Positions 8,054-15,481 of a DNA stretch of 64,000 nucleotides are shown piece after piece. Both the position numbers and the translations under genes were made by a program. Under the pieces are notes generated by a model that was given only the letters and a program-made list of their open reading frames with translations, was not told the origin of the DNA and did not search any database. Origin of the DNA: Ralstonia mannitolilytica (lineage in GTDB: Bacteria > Pseudomonadota > Gammaproteobacteria > Burkholderiales > Burkholderiaceae); the NCBI RefSeq assembly GCF_905397375.1, contig NZ_CAJPVG010000007.1, forward strand, positions 1 through 64,000, given 5' to 3'. The number at the start of each line of letters is the position of its first letter. Position 1 is the first letter of the stretch.

Positions 8054-9349
8054 TCAGCCCAGCATGTCCGACCAGATCGCGCGGCTCCAGCCTTGCGCGA
8101 GCCTGCCCTCCGCCACGGACGGCGCCTCGGAAAGCCCACCGGCGCCGGACACCGTCACCATGGTGCGCTCGGCGGGGTCATAGCGGTGGACAGTTGCCAC
8201 GTGCATCGCCTCGTCCGGCGCGGTGAAGCTGTAGCAGGTGTTCGTATACAGCGGCGACGCATCGGGCGCGTGGCCGGCGAGCATCGCCACCACGGCGGCG
8301 GCGGCCACCTTGCCGTGCTGGTTCGCCATGTGGCCGGACTTGGGCATCAGCGGCGCGGTCTGGATGGCATCGCCGATCACGTGCACGCCGGTCGCCACCT
8401 TCGATTCGAACGACAGGAAGTCGACCTCGCACCAGCGTCCGTTGGCCGTCGCCAGCCCGGCCTGCACGGCAATCGCTCCGGCACGCTGCGGCGGGATCAG
8501 GTTGACCACATCGGCCTGCACGTCGTCCTGCACGTCGAACTTCAGTACGCGGCCGGTCGCATCGATGTCGACGGCGTTGTATTGCGGCCGATATTCGATA
8601 TGCCGGGGGTAGCGCTCGGCCCACACGCGCTTGAACAGCGCGCCCTTGGACGTCACATCGTCATTGGCATCGAGGATGAGCACGCGCGAGTCGGGCTTGG
8701 CGCGCTGCAGCCAGTGCGCGATCAGGCAGGCACGCTCGTACGGCGCGGGCGGGCAGCGATACGGCGCGAGCGGAATGCTGATCGCCACCGTGCCGCCGTT
8801 GGGCATGGCCTCGAGCCGGTGGCGCAGCGCGAGCGTCTGCATGCCGGCCTTCCACGCGTGCGGCGCCTGTGCCGCCGTGGCGGGGTTCGCCAAGCCGGGA
8901 ATCGCACCCGCAATGAAATCGATGCCGGGCGACAGGATCAGGCGGTCGTAATCCAGCGTGCCGCCGCCGGCCAGGCGCACCTGCCTTGCACCGACGTCGA
9001 TGGCCGATGCGCGATCCCGCACCCAGCGCACCCCGTGGCGCCCGACCAGCGCGTCGTACGGCACGGTCACCGACGCCAGGTCGCGGTCGCCGGACACCAC
9101 GAGGTTCGACAAGGGACACGAAACGAACGTCGCGTTCGGCTCGACCAGCGTCACGTCGACACGCCCTCCGGAGAACGTGCGTACGTACTTGGCCGCCGTG
9201 GCCCCGCCATAGCCGCCGCCAACCACCACGACACGCGCATTGCGCGCGCCCGACAGCGACGCACATGCCGCCAGCGGCCCGGCCAGCGCCGTCGCGCCCA
9301 GCGCGCGCAGCACGGCCCGCCGGTCCTTCGTGCAGGGAGATGCGGTCAT
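8054..9349 (-). CDS. fccB: FccB / SoxF flavoprotein subunit of sulfide dehydrogenase (flavocytochrome c)
   Basis: A 431-aa periplasmic FAD protein oxidising sulfide and passing electrons to FccA. It has a twin-arginine signal (DRRAVLRALG, residues 9-18), a dinucleotide-binding motif VVGGGYGGA (~42-50) and a redox cysteine in FVSCPLSN (Cys78). A C-terminal flavocytochrome sulfide dehydrogenase segment (CYSF ... DEAMHV) follows. Its ATG overlaps the fccA stop by 4 bp. The neighbouring sox operon makes sulfide/thiosulfate oxidation the likely context. Sulfide:quinone reductase is the related alternative, but the partner cytochrome and Tat signal argue for flavocytochrome c. Confidence 0.92.
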   Translation of the reverse strand: MTASPCTKDRRAVLRALGATALAGPLAACASLSGARNARVVVVGGGYGGATAAKYVRTFSGGRVDVTLVEPNATFVSCPLSNLVVSGDRDLASVTVPYDALVGRHGVRWVRDRASAIDVGARQVRLAGGGTLDYDRLILSPGIDFIAGAIPGLANPATAAQAPHAWKAGMQTLALRHRLEAMPNGGTVAISIPLAPYRCPPAPYERACLIAHWLQRAKPDSRVLILDANDDVTSKGALFKRVWAERYPRHIEYRPQYNAVDIDATGRVLKFDVQDDVQADVVNLIPPQRAGAIAVQAGLATANGRWCEVDFLSFESKVATGVHVIGDAIQTAPLMPKSGHMANQHGKVAAAAVVAMLAGHAPDASPLYTNTCYSFTAPDEAMHVATVHRYDPAERTMVTVSGAGGLSEAPSVAEGRLAQGWSRAIWSDMLG

Positions 9350-9684
9350 GGTGCCTCCTGCGATTGGCGCGACAGCCAGCCGGCAATGGCGGCGATCTGC
9401 GCATCGTCATAACCACGCGCAATCTGGCCCATCACCGTGGACGGGCGTGTGCCGTTGCGGAACGCCTGCAGCGTATCGATCAGCTCGGCCTGCGAGCGGC
9501 CCGCGAGCGGGGGCAGCGTCTGTACGGCGCGCCCGGCGCCCGGCGCGGTATCGGCGTGATGGCAGCTCGCGCACGATGCCGCCCATGTGCGGGCCTGGGG
9601 GTCGGAGGGCGGACGATCGGCCGCGCGGGCCGTGGGCAGTGCCGCCAGCAGAGCCGCGGCGGCAAGACGGTGGACGACGGGCAT
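9346..9684 (-). CDS. fccA: FccA-type monohaem cytochrome c subunit
   Basis: A 112-aa periplasmic cytochrome. Signal peptide ends near ARA (residue ~21), haem site CASCH at 38-42, axial methionine probably Met85 in STVMGQIARG. It is the partner of FccB, encoded immediately upstream with a translational overlap. It has a single haem, whereas some FccA proteins have two. The start at 9684 is chosen for the signal peptide; the open frame extends upstream to 9765 without a plausible leader. The gene is the first of its transcription unit. Confidence 0.88.
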   Translation of the reverse strand: MPVVHRLAAAALLAALPTARAADRPPSDPQARTWAASCASCHHADTAPGAGRAVQTLPPLAGRSQAELIDTLQAFRNGTRPSTVMGQIARGYDDAQIAAIAGWLSRQSQEAP

Positions 9685-9762
9685 GGGGGGCAGCGAAGTC
9701 GGGCAAGCGTCATACGCTAGCACGCACCGCCGGCCATGTGCCTGGGTGATGCGCGCAGCCAA

Positions 9763-9790
9763 CAAAAAACGCAGCGCGATGGCTGCGTTC
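9763..9790 (-). terminator. Rho-independent terminator after the BON lipoprotein gene
   Basis: An 8-bp stem AACGCAGC/GCTGCGTT (9768-9775 with 9782-9789) with a 6-nt loop, followed on the minus strand by TTTTGTT. It lies 37 bp past the BON gene stop. Confidence 0.75.
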
Positions 9791-9826
9791 TTTGCAAAGC
9801 GGTGGGGGCCGAGGCTGCCGGCACCG

Positions 9827-10645
9827 TTACGGCAGCTGCTTGCCCGGCGGCAGCGCCGGCGAGGTGGTCGGCGACACCGTCACCCCGGGCGATGCGGAGG
9901 TCACGGGCGCGGGGGCCTGCGTGGCCGTCGGCGTGCCGCGCACCGTGGCGGGCGTGCCTTGCGACGCGTCGGGCGCCACCGAGGGGTTGGTCGACGTGGC
10001 ATTCGCGTCCAGGCGCTTGCGCTCGTCTTCGCTCACGTAGTCGAACACCTTCACGACCTTGTTGACGCCGCCCACGGTGCGCACCGCTTCGGTGGCACGG
10101 TTGCCTTCGGCTTCGGTCACCACGCCCATCAGGAAGACGGTCTGCGCTTCGGTGGTCACCTTGATGGAGTTCCAGGGCACGCCTTCCGCGCCGGCCAGCA
10201 CGCCCTTCACCTTGGTGGTGATGTAGGTGTCGTTGGCACGCGAGCTCATCGTGCTCGATTCAGGCGTCACGACCAGCTCGTTGACCACCTCGCGCGCATT
10301 CTCGAGCTTTTGCGCGTATTGGCCGATCTCCTGCTTGGTCTGCTCGGTGCCGGCTTCGCCCGTCAGCAGCACCTTGCGGTTGTAGACGGTGACGTTGACG
10401 TGCGCGCGGCCGTTGTAGCGCGAGATCAGCGTGTTCTCGGCCTCCATCTGCAGGCCGCGGTCGATGGTCTGCGTGGCGGTCGGGCGTCGGTCGGTGGCCA
10501 GGGCGACGCCACCGGCCACGGCGCCGGCAAACAGCGGGAAGCAGGCGGTCAGCTGCGTGGCGGTGATGCCGGCCAGGGCGGCCAGCACAACGGTGCGCTT
10601 GACCGAGTGACGCAAGCGGGCAGACGTAGGCGACGAGGGTTTCAT
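9827..10645 (-). CDS. Outer-membrane lipoprotein with two BON domains (DolP/YraP-like)
   Basis: A 272-aa protein starting MKPSSPTSAR with a lipoprotein signal and lipobox QLTAC (lipidated Cys35). Two BON domains follow, roughly residues 55-120 and 125-200 (first includes VTVYNRKVLLTGEA, second KVTTEAQTVFLMGVVTEAEG). The C-terminal ~70 residues are a Pro/Thr/Ser/Ala-rich tail. In E. coli the dual-BON lipoprotein DolP, encoded near yraN and rsmI, supports outer-membrane integrity; the same gene neighbourhood occurs here, 49 bp after yraN. The low-complexity tail is longer than in DolP. The start is fixed by the lipoprotein signal. Confidence 0.88.
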   Translation of the reverse strand: MKPSSPTSARLRHSVKRTVVLAALAGITATQLTACFPLFAGAVAGGVALATDRRPTATQTIDRGLQMEAENTLISRYNGRAHVNVTVYNRKVLLTGEAGTEQTKQEIGQYAQKLENAREVVNELVVTPESSTMSSRANDTYITTKVKGVLAGAEGVPWNSIKVTTEAQTVFLMGVVTEAEGNRATEAVRTVGGVNKVVKVFDYVSEDERKRLDANATSTNPSVAPDASQGTPATVRGTPTATQAPAPVTSASPGVTVSPTTSPALPPGKQLP

Positions 10646-10694
10646 GCTGTCCTTGAATGAAGTCCGGAAGAGAGAAGAGCGACAAGAGCGAGAT

Positions 10695-11096
10695 TCACGC
10701 TTCGACACCAAAGGCATCGCGCATCCACTCGATGCGCGTGCCGTCGATGGCGATGACGTCAAAGCGGCAGGCGGGGACATCCTGCGCCTGCTGCGCGAGA
10801 AAATCTTCGGCCGCCGCGATCAGGCGGCGCTGCTTGGCCGGCGTCACGCTGGCGGCCGCACCGCCAAAGCGCTGCGTGGAGCGTGCCACGCGGGCACGGA
10901 CTTCCACGAAGACCAGCGCGCCGGCCGCATCGCGCATCACCAGGTCGATCTCACCGGCCTTGCAGCGATAATTGCGCGTGACCACCGACAGGCCCCGCGC
11001 TTGCAGATAGCGGAGTGCGCGGTCTTCGCCGGCATCGCCGGTCGCGGCTGTGAGTGGCATCGTGGACTGCGAAGAGACGGGCTGCGGCGCGTGCAT
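10695..11096 (-). CDS. yraN: YraN / UPF0102 family nuclease-fold protein
   Basis: A 133-aa protein (start at 11096, MHAPQ) of the UPF0102 family with a restriction-endonuclease-like fold. Family landmarks are GEDRALRYLQARG, NYRCKAGEIDLVMRD and LVFVEVRAR; the D...EVR arrangement resembles the PD-(D/E)xK core. Its role is not established. A shorter start at 11060 (MPLTAATGD) is possible. It is divergent from rsmI with only 35 bp between the starts, an arrangement conserved widely, and is probably cotranscribed with the BON lipoprotein gene. Confidence 0.9.
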   Translation of the reverse strand: MHAPQPVSSQSTMPLTAATGDAGEDRALRYLQARGLSVVTRNYRCKAGEIDLVMRDAAGALVFVEVRARVARSTQRFGGAAASVTPAKQRRLIAAAEDFLAQQAQDVPACRFDVIAIDGTRIEWMRDAFGVEA

Positions 11097-11131
11097 TGGC
11101 GGTTTGAACCAAGTGACGGAGAGAAGTTCTC

Positions 11132-12034
11132 GTGAGTGATCCTGACTGGACCCTGCTGGCGCACGACCAGCATTACCCCGCCGGCGCATTATATGTGGTG
11201 GCCACCCCCATCGGGAACGCCGCCGACGTATCGCTGCGGGCGCGGCACGTGCTCGGCCTGGTCGATGCGGTGGCCTGCGAGGACACCCGCAACACGGGGC
11301 AACTGCTCAATCGGCTGGGACTGTCGCGCCCGATGCTGGCCGCACACGAGCACAACGAGCGCGAAGCAGCCGAGCGCATCGTGGCGCGTCTGGCGCAGGG
11401 CGAGCGCATCGCCTATGTGTCGGATGCCGGCACGCCGGGCGTGTCCGACCCCGGCTCGCGCATTGTGCAGGCCGTGCGCGCGGCGGGCCATCGCGTGATT
11501 CCTCTGCCCGGCGCCAGTGCCGTGGTGACTGCGCTCTCGGCCGCTGGCGAGCTGCTCGACACGTCCGCCGGGCAATTCACCTTCGTCGGCTTCCTGCCGC
11601 CCAAGGCGGGGCAGCGCGATGCGGCCATCCGCCAATGGGCGGCGCACGGGCCGGCGTGGGTCCTGTACGAGGCGCCGCATCGCATCGACGCGACACTGGC
11701 GGCGCTGGCCGAGCATCTGCCGGCGCGGCGCGTGCTCATCGGGCGCGAACTGACCAAGCTGTTCGAGCAGATCGTCGTGCTGCCGGCGGCGGAGGCGCCC
11801 GCATGGCTGGCCGCCGATGCCTCGCATGGCAAGGGCGAATTCGTGCTGGTGGTGGAAGGTGCGGGCGCGCAGGACGCGGCGCCCACGGCCCTGGCAGCGG
11901 ACCAGGTCTTGCGTCTGCTGTTGGCCGAGCTGCCGGCCAAACGCGCGGCAAAGCTGGCGGGCGCGATCACCGGTGCGCCGGTCGATGCGCTGTACCAGAG
12001 CGCGCTGGCGCTCAAGAACGACGGGAAGGATTAA
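11132..12034 (+). CDS. rsmI: 16S rRNA (cytidine-1402-2'-O)-methyltransferase RsmI
   Basis: A 300-aa cytoplasmic SAM-dependent methyltransferase that 2'-O-methylates C1402 of 16S rRNA in the decoding centre. TP-methylase fold motifs are clear: LYVVATPIGNAADVSLRA near the N-terminus, CEDTRNTG, VSDAGTPGVSDPG and PLPGASAVVTALS. GTG start at 11132. It is divergent from yraN. Its TAA stop shares the TTAA tetranucleotide (12031-12034) with the convergent rlpA stop. Length is slightly over the usual ~285. Confidence 0.96.
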   Translation: MSDPDWTLLAHDQHYPAGALYVVATPIGNAADVSLRARHVLGLVDAVACEDTRNTGQLLNRLGLSRPMLAAHEHNEREAAERIVARLAQGERIAYVSDAGTPGVSDPGSRIVQAVRAAGHRVIPLPGASAVVTALSAAGELLDTSAGQFTFVGFLPPKAGQRDAAIRQWAAHGPAWVLYEAPHRIDATLAALAEHLPARRVLIGRELTKLFEQIVVLPAAEAPAWLAADASHGKGEFVLVVEGAGAQDAAPTALAADQVLRLLLAELPAKRAAKLAGAITGAPVDALYQSALALKNDGKD

Positions 12035-12771
12035 CGGTGCCGCGCCTTCCTGGCGCGATGCTTCACACGCTTGGCCGGCGTGGGGTCGTCGGCGCCCACA
12101 TCGGCATCGCCATCGTTGCTGGCCACGTCGGTTTGCGTGAGCTCGGGGCGCAGCGCTTCGACTTCTGCGCGTGACAGGCGGCGGATCTCCACGCGGGTCG
12201 AACCGCGCTTGACGAAATCGAGCCGCTTGGCGGCGGCGTACGACATGTCGAGGATGCGCTTGCCGTAGTACGGGCCGCGATCCGTCACCTTGGCGACGAC
12301 CACGCGGTCGTTGGCGAGGTTGCGCACGAGCACCCAGCTCTGCAGGGGCAGCGACGGGTGCGCCACCGTGAAGGCATTCATGTCGAAGCGCTCGCCGCTG
12401 GCGGTGCGCCGGCCGTGGAAGCCGCGGCCGTACCACGAGGCGATGCCGCGCTCTTCGAAGGTGCCCAGGTCTGCGCGCAGGCCGGGCGTGGTGTCGGTGT
12501 TCTCGTCGAGCTTGAGGCCGTTCGAATCGGGCACGCCGCGAAACGACAGCGAACCCCAGGCGTCGGGGTTGTCGCGCGGGTCGGCCGGCTTGAGGGCAGT
12601 CGCGGGTGCGGCGGGCTTGCTGGCCTGCACGCCGGTCTGTGTGCCCGCAGGCGGTTCGCCCGGGACAGCGGCACAGCCCGCCAGCACCAGCAGCGTGGTG
12701 CCGTGCGTCAGCCAGGCACGCAGCGTGCGGCCGGCCAAAAGGCTGGAGATCGGGTGGGAAAGCTTGAGCAT
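12031..12771 (-). CDS. rlpA: RlpA, septal-ring lytic transglycosylase lipoprotein, no SPOR domain
   Basis: A 246-aa lipoprotein with a signal ending in lipobox LAGC (Cys33) when started at 12771 (MLKLSHP); the first start, at 12792, adds seven residues. The RlpA double-psi beta-barrel spans about residues 115-205 (GIASWYGRGFHGRRTASGE ... VTDRGPYYGKRILDMS) with the conserved aspartate in VTDRGPY. RlpA cleaves denuded glycan strands in the septum. The C-terminus is a short basic tail (KRVKHRARKARHR) rather than the SPOR domain that targets many RlpA proteins to septa, so localisation here would need another signal. It converges with rsmI. Confidence 0.93.
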   Translation of the reverse strand: MLKLSHPISSLLAGRTLRAWLTHGTTLLVLAGCAAVPGEPPAGTQTGVQASKPAAPATALKPADPRDNPDAWGSLSFRGVPDSNGLKLDENTDTTPGLRADLGTFEERGIASWYGRGFHGRRTASGERFDMNAFTVAHPSLPLQSWVLVRNLANDRVVVAKVTDRGPYYGKRILDMSYAAAKRLDFVKRGSTRVEIRRLSRAEVEALRPELTQTDVASNDGDADVGADDPTPAKRVKHRARKARHR

Positions 12772-12972
12772 GGGCGCGAGTCTAACACGCATGCTTTGGT
12801 CGACTATTTACATTTCCTATTAAAACGATCACATCATGCAGTCATCTCGCATCAATTTTGTAAAATTTTCTTTCTGATGTAACAGGCCGGCCCGCGAGCC
12901 CAGTGCTGGCGCGGGCTCGGGCCGATACAATCGGGTTATCCCTGCCTCGCGCAAATGCGCACAAAAAATCAC

Positions 12973-13629
12973 ATGAAAGTCGTCGTCGTCCCCGTTACGC
13001 CGTTTGAACAGAACTGCACGCTGCTGATTGGCGACGATGGCGCGGCCGCCGTCACCGACCCCGGCGGCGACGTCGAGCGCATCCTGGCGGCCGCCCAGCA
13101 GCACGGCGCGCGCATCGAAAAGATCCTGCTCACGCACGGCCACGTCGACCACTGCGCCGCCGCCGACGCCCTGCGCAGGCAGCTCGGCGTGCCCATCGAA
13201 GGTCTGCAGAAGGACGAGGCGTTCTGGATCGACCAGCTGCCGGTGCAGAGCCAGCGCTTCGGCTTTCCGCCGGCCGAGGCCTTCGTGCCCGATCGCTGGC
13301 TGGACGACGGCGACACCGTGCAGGCCGCCGGCCGCACGCTGCAGGTGTTCCACTGCCCCGGCCACACGCCCGGCCACGTGGTGTTCTTCAGTGCGGAAGA
13401 CCGCGTCGCCATCGTCGGCGACGTGCTGTTCGCGGGCTCGATCGGCCGCACCGATTTTCCGCGCGGCAACCATGCGGATCTGATCCGCTCGATCCGCACA
13501 AAGCTGTGGCCGCTCGGCGACGACGTCACCTTCGTGCCGGGCCACGGCCCGGTCTCCACCTTTGGCGATGAGCGCGCGACCAATCCGTACGTCGCCGATC
13601 GGCTGTTTGCCAACGAAGGCACAACATGA
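12973..13629 (+). CDS. Metallo-beta-lactamase-fold hydrolase (glyoxalase II-like, YcbL type)
   Basis: A 218-aa cytoplasmic metallohydrolase. The THGHVDH motif at residues 54-60 and later metal ligands (CPGHTPGH, VGDVLFAGSIGRTD, VPGHGP) define the glyoxalase-II-like metallo-beta-lactamase group. It lacks the long C-terminal domain of classical GloB, which fits the shorter YcbL-type thioesterases. The substrate is not known. Start at 12973 (MKVVVVP) is preferred over an in-frame ATG 18 bp upstream. Its stop overlaps the next gene by 4 bp (ATGA). Confidence 0.9.
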   Translation: MKVVVVPVTPFEQNCTLLIGDDGAAAVTDPGGDVERILAAAQQHGARIEKILLTHGHVDHCAAADALRRQLGVPIEGLQKDEAFWIDQLPVQSQRFGFPPAEAFVPDRWLDDGDTVQAAGRTLQVFHCPGHTPGHVVFFSAEDRVAIVGDVLFAGSIGRTDFPRGNHADLIRSIRTKLWPLGDDVTFVPGHGPVSTFGDERATNPYVADRLFANEGTT

Positions 13630-14333
13630 GCGACGACACCAACGAGAGCGACGACACCTTCGCCGACACCGCGCCCGCCGCGGCCCAGGACAAGCCCCGC
13701 CGCAAGCGCGGCAGCCAGCCGCCCGACACGCGGCCCGAGATCTACGTCAGCACCGACGTCGAGGCCGATGGGCCCATCCCCGGGCCGCACTCGATGCTCA
13801 GTTTTGCCAGCGCGGCCTACCTGGCCGACAAGACGCTCGTCGGCACGTTCGAAGCCAACCTCGAAACGCTGCCCGGCGCGGAAGGCCATCCGGTCCAGAT
13901 GCAGTGGTGGCAGACGCAGCCCGAGGCGTGGGCCGCGTGCCGCAGCAATCTCGAGGCGCCTGAGGTGGCCTTGCCGCGCTATGTGGAGTGGGTCGAGAGC
14001 CTGCCGGGCAAGCCGGTGTTCGTGGCGTTTCCGGCGGGCTTCGATTTCACGTACATGTTCTGGTACATGATGCGGTTCGCGGGGCGCTCGCCGTTCGGGT
14101 GGGCCGCGCTCGACATCAAGACGCTGGCCTTTGCGCTGACGGGCATGCCGTACCGGCGCAACGTGAAGGCGGCGTTTCCCGAGCACTGGCACGATCCGCT
14201 GCCGCACACGCACATCGCGCTGGACGACGCGAAGGAGCAAGGCGCCCTCTTCTGCAACATGCTGGCCGAGTTGCGCAAGCGCGAGGCCGAGCGCGCCGCC
14301 GAGCAAGTGTCCCACCAATCTGCTCAGGATTGA
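13626..14333 (+). CDS. DEDDh-type 3'-5' exonuclease family protein
   Basis: A 235-aa protein with an acidic, low-complexity N-terminus (~1-35) and an RNase H-like exonuclease domain. Visible motifs are Exo I STDVEADG (Asp44, Glu46), a middle FAGFDFTY-like segment (VAFPAGFDF) and Exo III HTHIALDDAKEQG. These are the residues expected of a DnaQ-fold nuclease. The nucleic-acid substrate is unknown. Translation is coupled to the upstream metallo-hydrolase gene by an ATGA overlap. A basic patch (KPRRKRGSQ) precedes the catalytic domain. Confidence 0.82.
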   Translation: MSDDTNESDDTFADTAPAAAQDKPRRKRGSQPPDTRPEIYVSTDVEADGPIPGPHSMLSFASAAYLADKTLVGTFEANLETLPGAEGHPVQMQWWQTQPEAWAACRSNLEAPEVALPRYVEWVESLPGKPVFVAFPAGFDFTYMFWYMMRFAGRSPFGWAALDIKTLAFALTGMPYRRNVKAAFPEHWHDPLPHTHIALDDAKEQGALFCNMLAELRKREAERAAEQVSHQSAQD

Positions 14334-14630
14334 GCGCCCAGGCGCGGTGCAGTCGGGCGCAGAAACCGTCACGCATCGCGGCAAAAGCCGCATACCGTTT
14401 GCGTTTCGCGCGCGTGACGCGCGCACCATGCCGCGGCGCAACTTGCGGGGCCGCAAACCCGCGTCTACGCTGGGCTTGTGCGAGGCGACCAGACGACTGC
14501 GCCACCCGGCGCCGACAAGCAAAGCCACTCGCATACGCCATTTGCCTGTCGTATCGTCATCGGGCCGCACGTACCCCCGACGCCGGTGCGTGCCGGCGTC
14601 GGCTCCACACACACGACGGGAGGTACCGCG
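14334..14630. other. Intergenic stretch with no recognised feature
   Basis: About 300 bp between the exonuclease gene and the small membrane-protein gene. I see no coherent coding frame, repeat or clear promoter. Confidence 0.4.
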
Positions 14631-14894
14631 ATGCGATTTTCCCGTGACGCGTTTGACACGCAACACTTGCGAGCGATGGCGGAGCGCTTGCACTGGCATC
14701 GCAAGCCGTCCGCGAAGGCCATGCCGCTGAGCATGCGCGTGCATCTGCATCGCGCGCACAGCAGCGAGCACGACGATGCGGAGGTCATGAAAGTCACTGC
14801 GGTATCGACCGCGGTGGCGCTGGCAGTGGTGCTCGCAGCGCTGCTGGCCATTGGTTTCGGGTCAGAAATGGCCCGATGGATGGGCCTGGAATGA
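14631..14894 (+). CDS. Small single-pass membrane protein of unknown function
   Basis: An 87-aa protein starting MRFSRDAFD. An RBS-like GGGAGGT lies upstream, which is why this ATG is preferred to the in-frame start at 14478. The N-terminal ~55 residues are basic and histidine-rich (LHWHRK, VHLHRAHSSEH). One hydrophobic segment follows at ~59-82, with a short tail, so the predicted topology is cytoplasmic N-terminus with one transmembrane helix. I do not recognise a family. It stands alone between two unrelated units, and could be lineage-restricted. Confidence 0.55.
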   Translation: MRFSRDAFDTQHLRAMAERLHWHRKPSAKAMPLSMRVHLHRAHSSEHDDAEVMKVTAVSTAVALAVVLAALLAIGFGSEMARWMGLE

Positions 14895-14960
14895 TCCGGT
14901 GCCCCAGCGCGTCTTGACGGACGCAGCCCCGGCCCTCGCGCAAGGCGATACGGCCACCCC

Positions 14961-14997
14961 TGAACGGCCTGCCCGATGGAAATCGGCAGGCCGTTCA
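14961..14997. terminator. 13-bp hairpin between convergent genes (possible terminator)
   Basis: TGAACGGCCTGCC (14961-14973) pairs with GGCAGGCCGTTCA (14985-14997). It lies between the small membrane-protein gene and the convergent arsC-like gene. No clear T-run follows on either strand, so this is only a candidate. Confidence 0.45.
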
Positions 14998-15020
14998 ACT
15001 GTGGGGCCCCCGATGTGGAC

Positions 15021-15371
15021 TTACTTCAGGAACGCGTCGAGCGCTTCCGGCGTCCGGCCAATGGTGGCCTTCCCGTTGCGTACGAGCACCGGACGCTGCA
15101 GCAGCCGCGGATGCGCCGCGATGGCCTCGAGCAGCGCCTCGTCGGAGGCATCCGCCAGGTTCAGTTGCGCGTATTCGTCTTCGTTCTCGCGCACGAGGCT
15201 GCGCACGGGCGCATCGAGTTGCGCCGCCAGTGTCTTGAGCGCATCCAGCGTGGGCGGCGTGACGAGGTAATCGACGACGTCGAGCGGTTCGCCCGTCTTC
15301 TGGGCAAAGGCCTGGGCCCGCTCAAGCGCAGCGCGGGATTTGGAGCAACGCGGGTTGTGGTAGATCTGCAT
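15021..15371 (-). CDS. arsC: ArsC/Spx-family arsenate reductase-like protein (glutaredoxin-dependent type)
   Basis: A 116-aa protein with the ArsC N-terminus IYHNPRCSKSR, in which Cys9 is the catalytic cysteine. The QRPVLVRNGKATIGRTPE segment supplies the family's active-site arginine. Members reduce arsenate using glutathione/glutaredoxin, though many housekeeping copies have unproven substrates. This gene stands alone, away from the ars operon at 61-62.5 kb, which encodes a different (LMW-phosphatase) ArsC. It is 110 bp from sdaA, downstream on the same strand as gcv-sdaA. Confidence 0.88.
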   Translation of the reverse strand: MQIYHNPRCSKSRAALERAQAFAQKTGEPLDVVDYLVTPPTLDALKTLAAQLDAPVRSLVRENEDEYAQLNLADASDEALLEAIAAHPRLLQRPVLVRNGKATIGRTPEALDAFLK

Positions 15372-15481
15372 GATCGAAATGGCGGAATGGAAGGTGAAAC
15401 GCCTTGCATGTTAACGCCCCACCGCCCGGCCGGATTTCGCGTTTGGTGGTGGGGGCATTCGCCGCCGTTCTGCGCGCAGCC

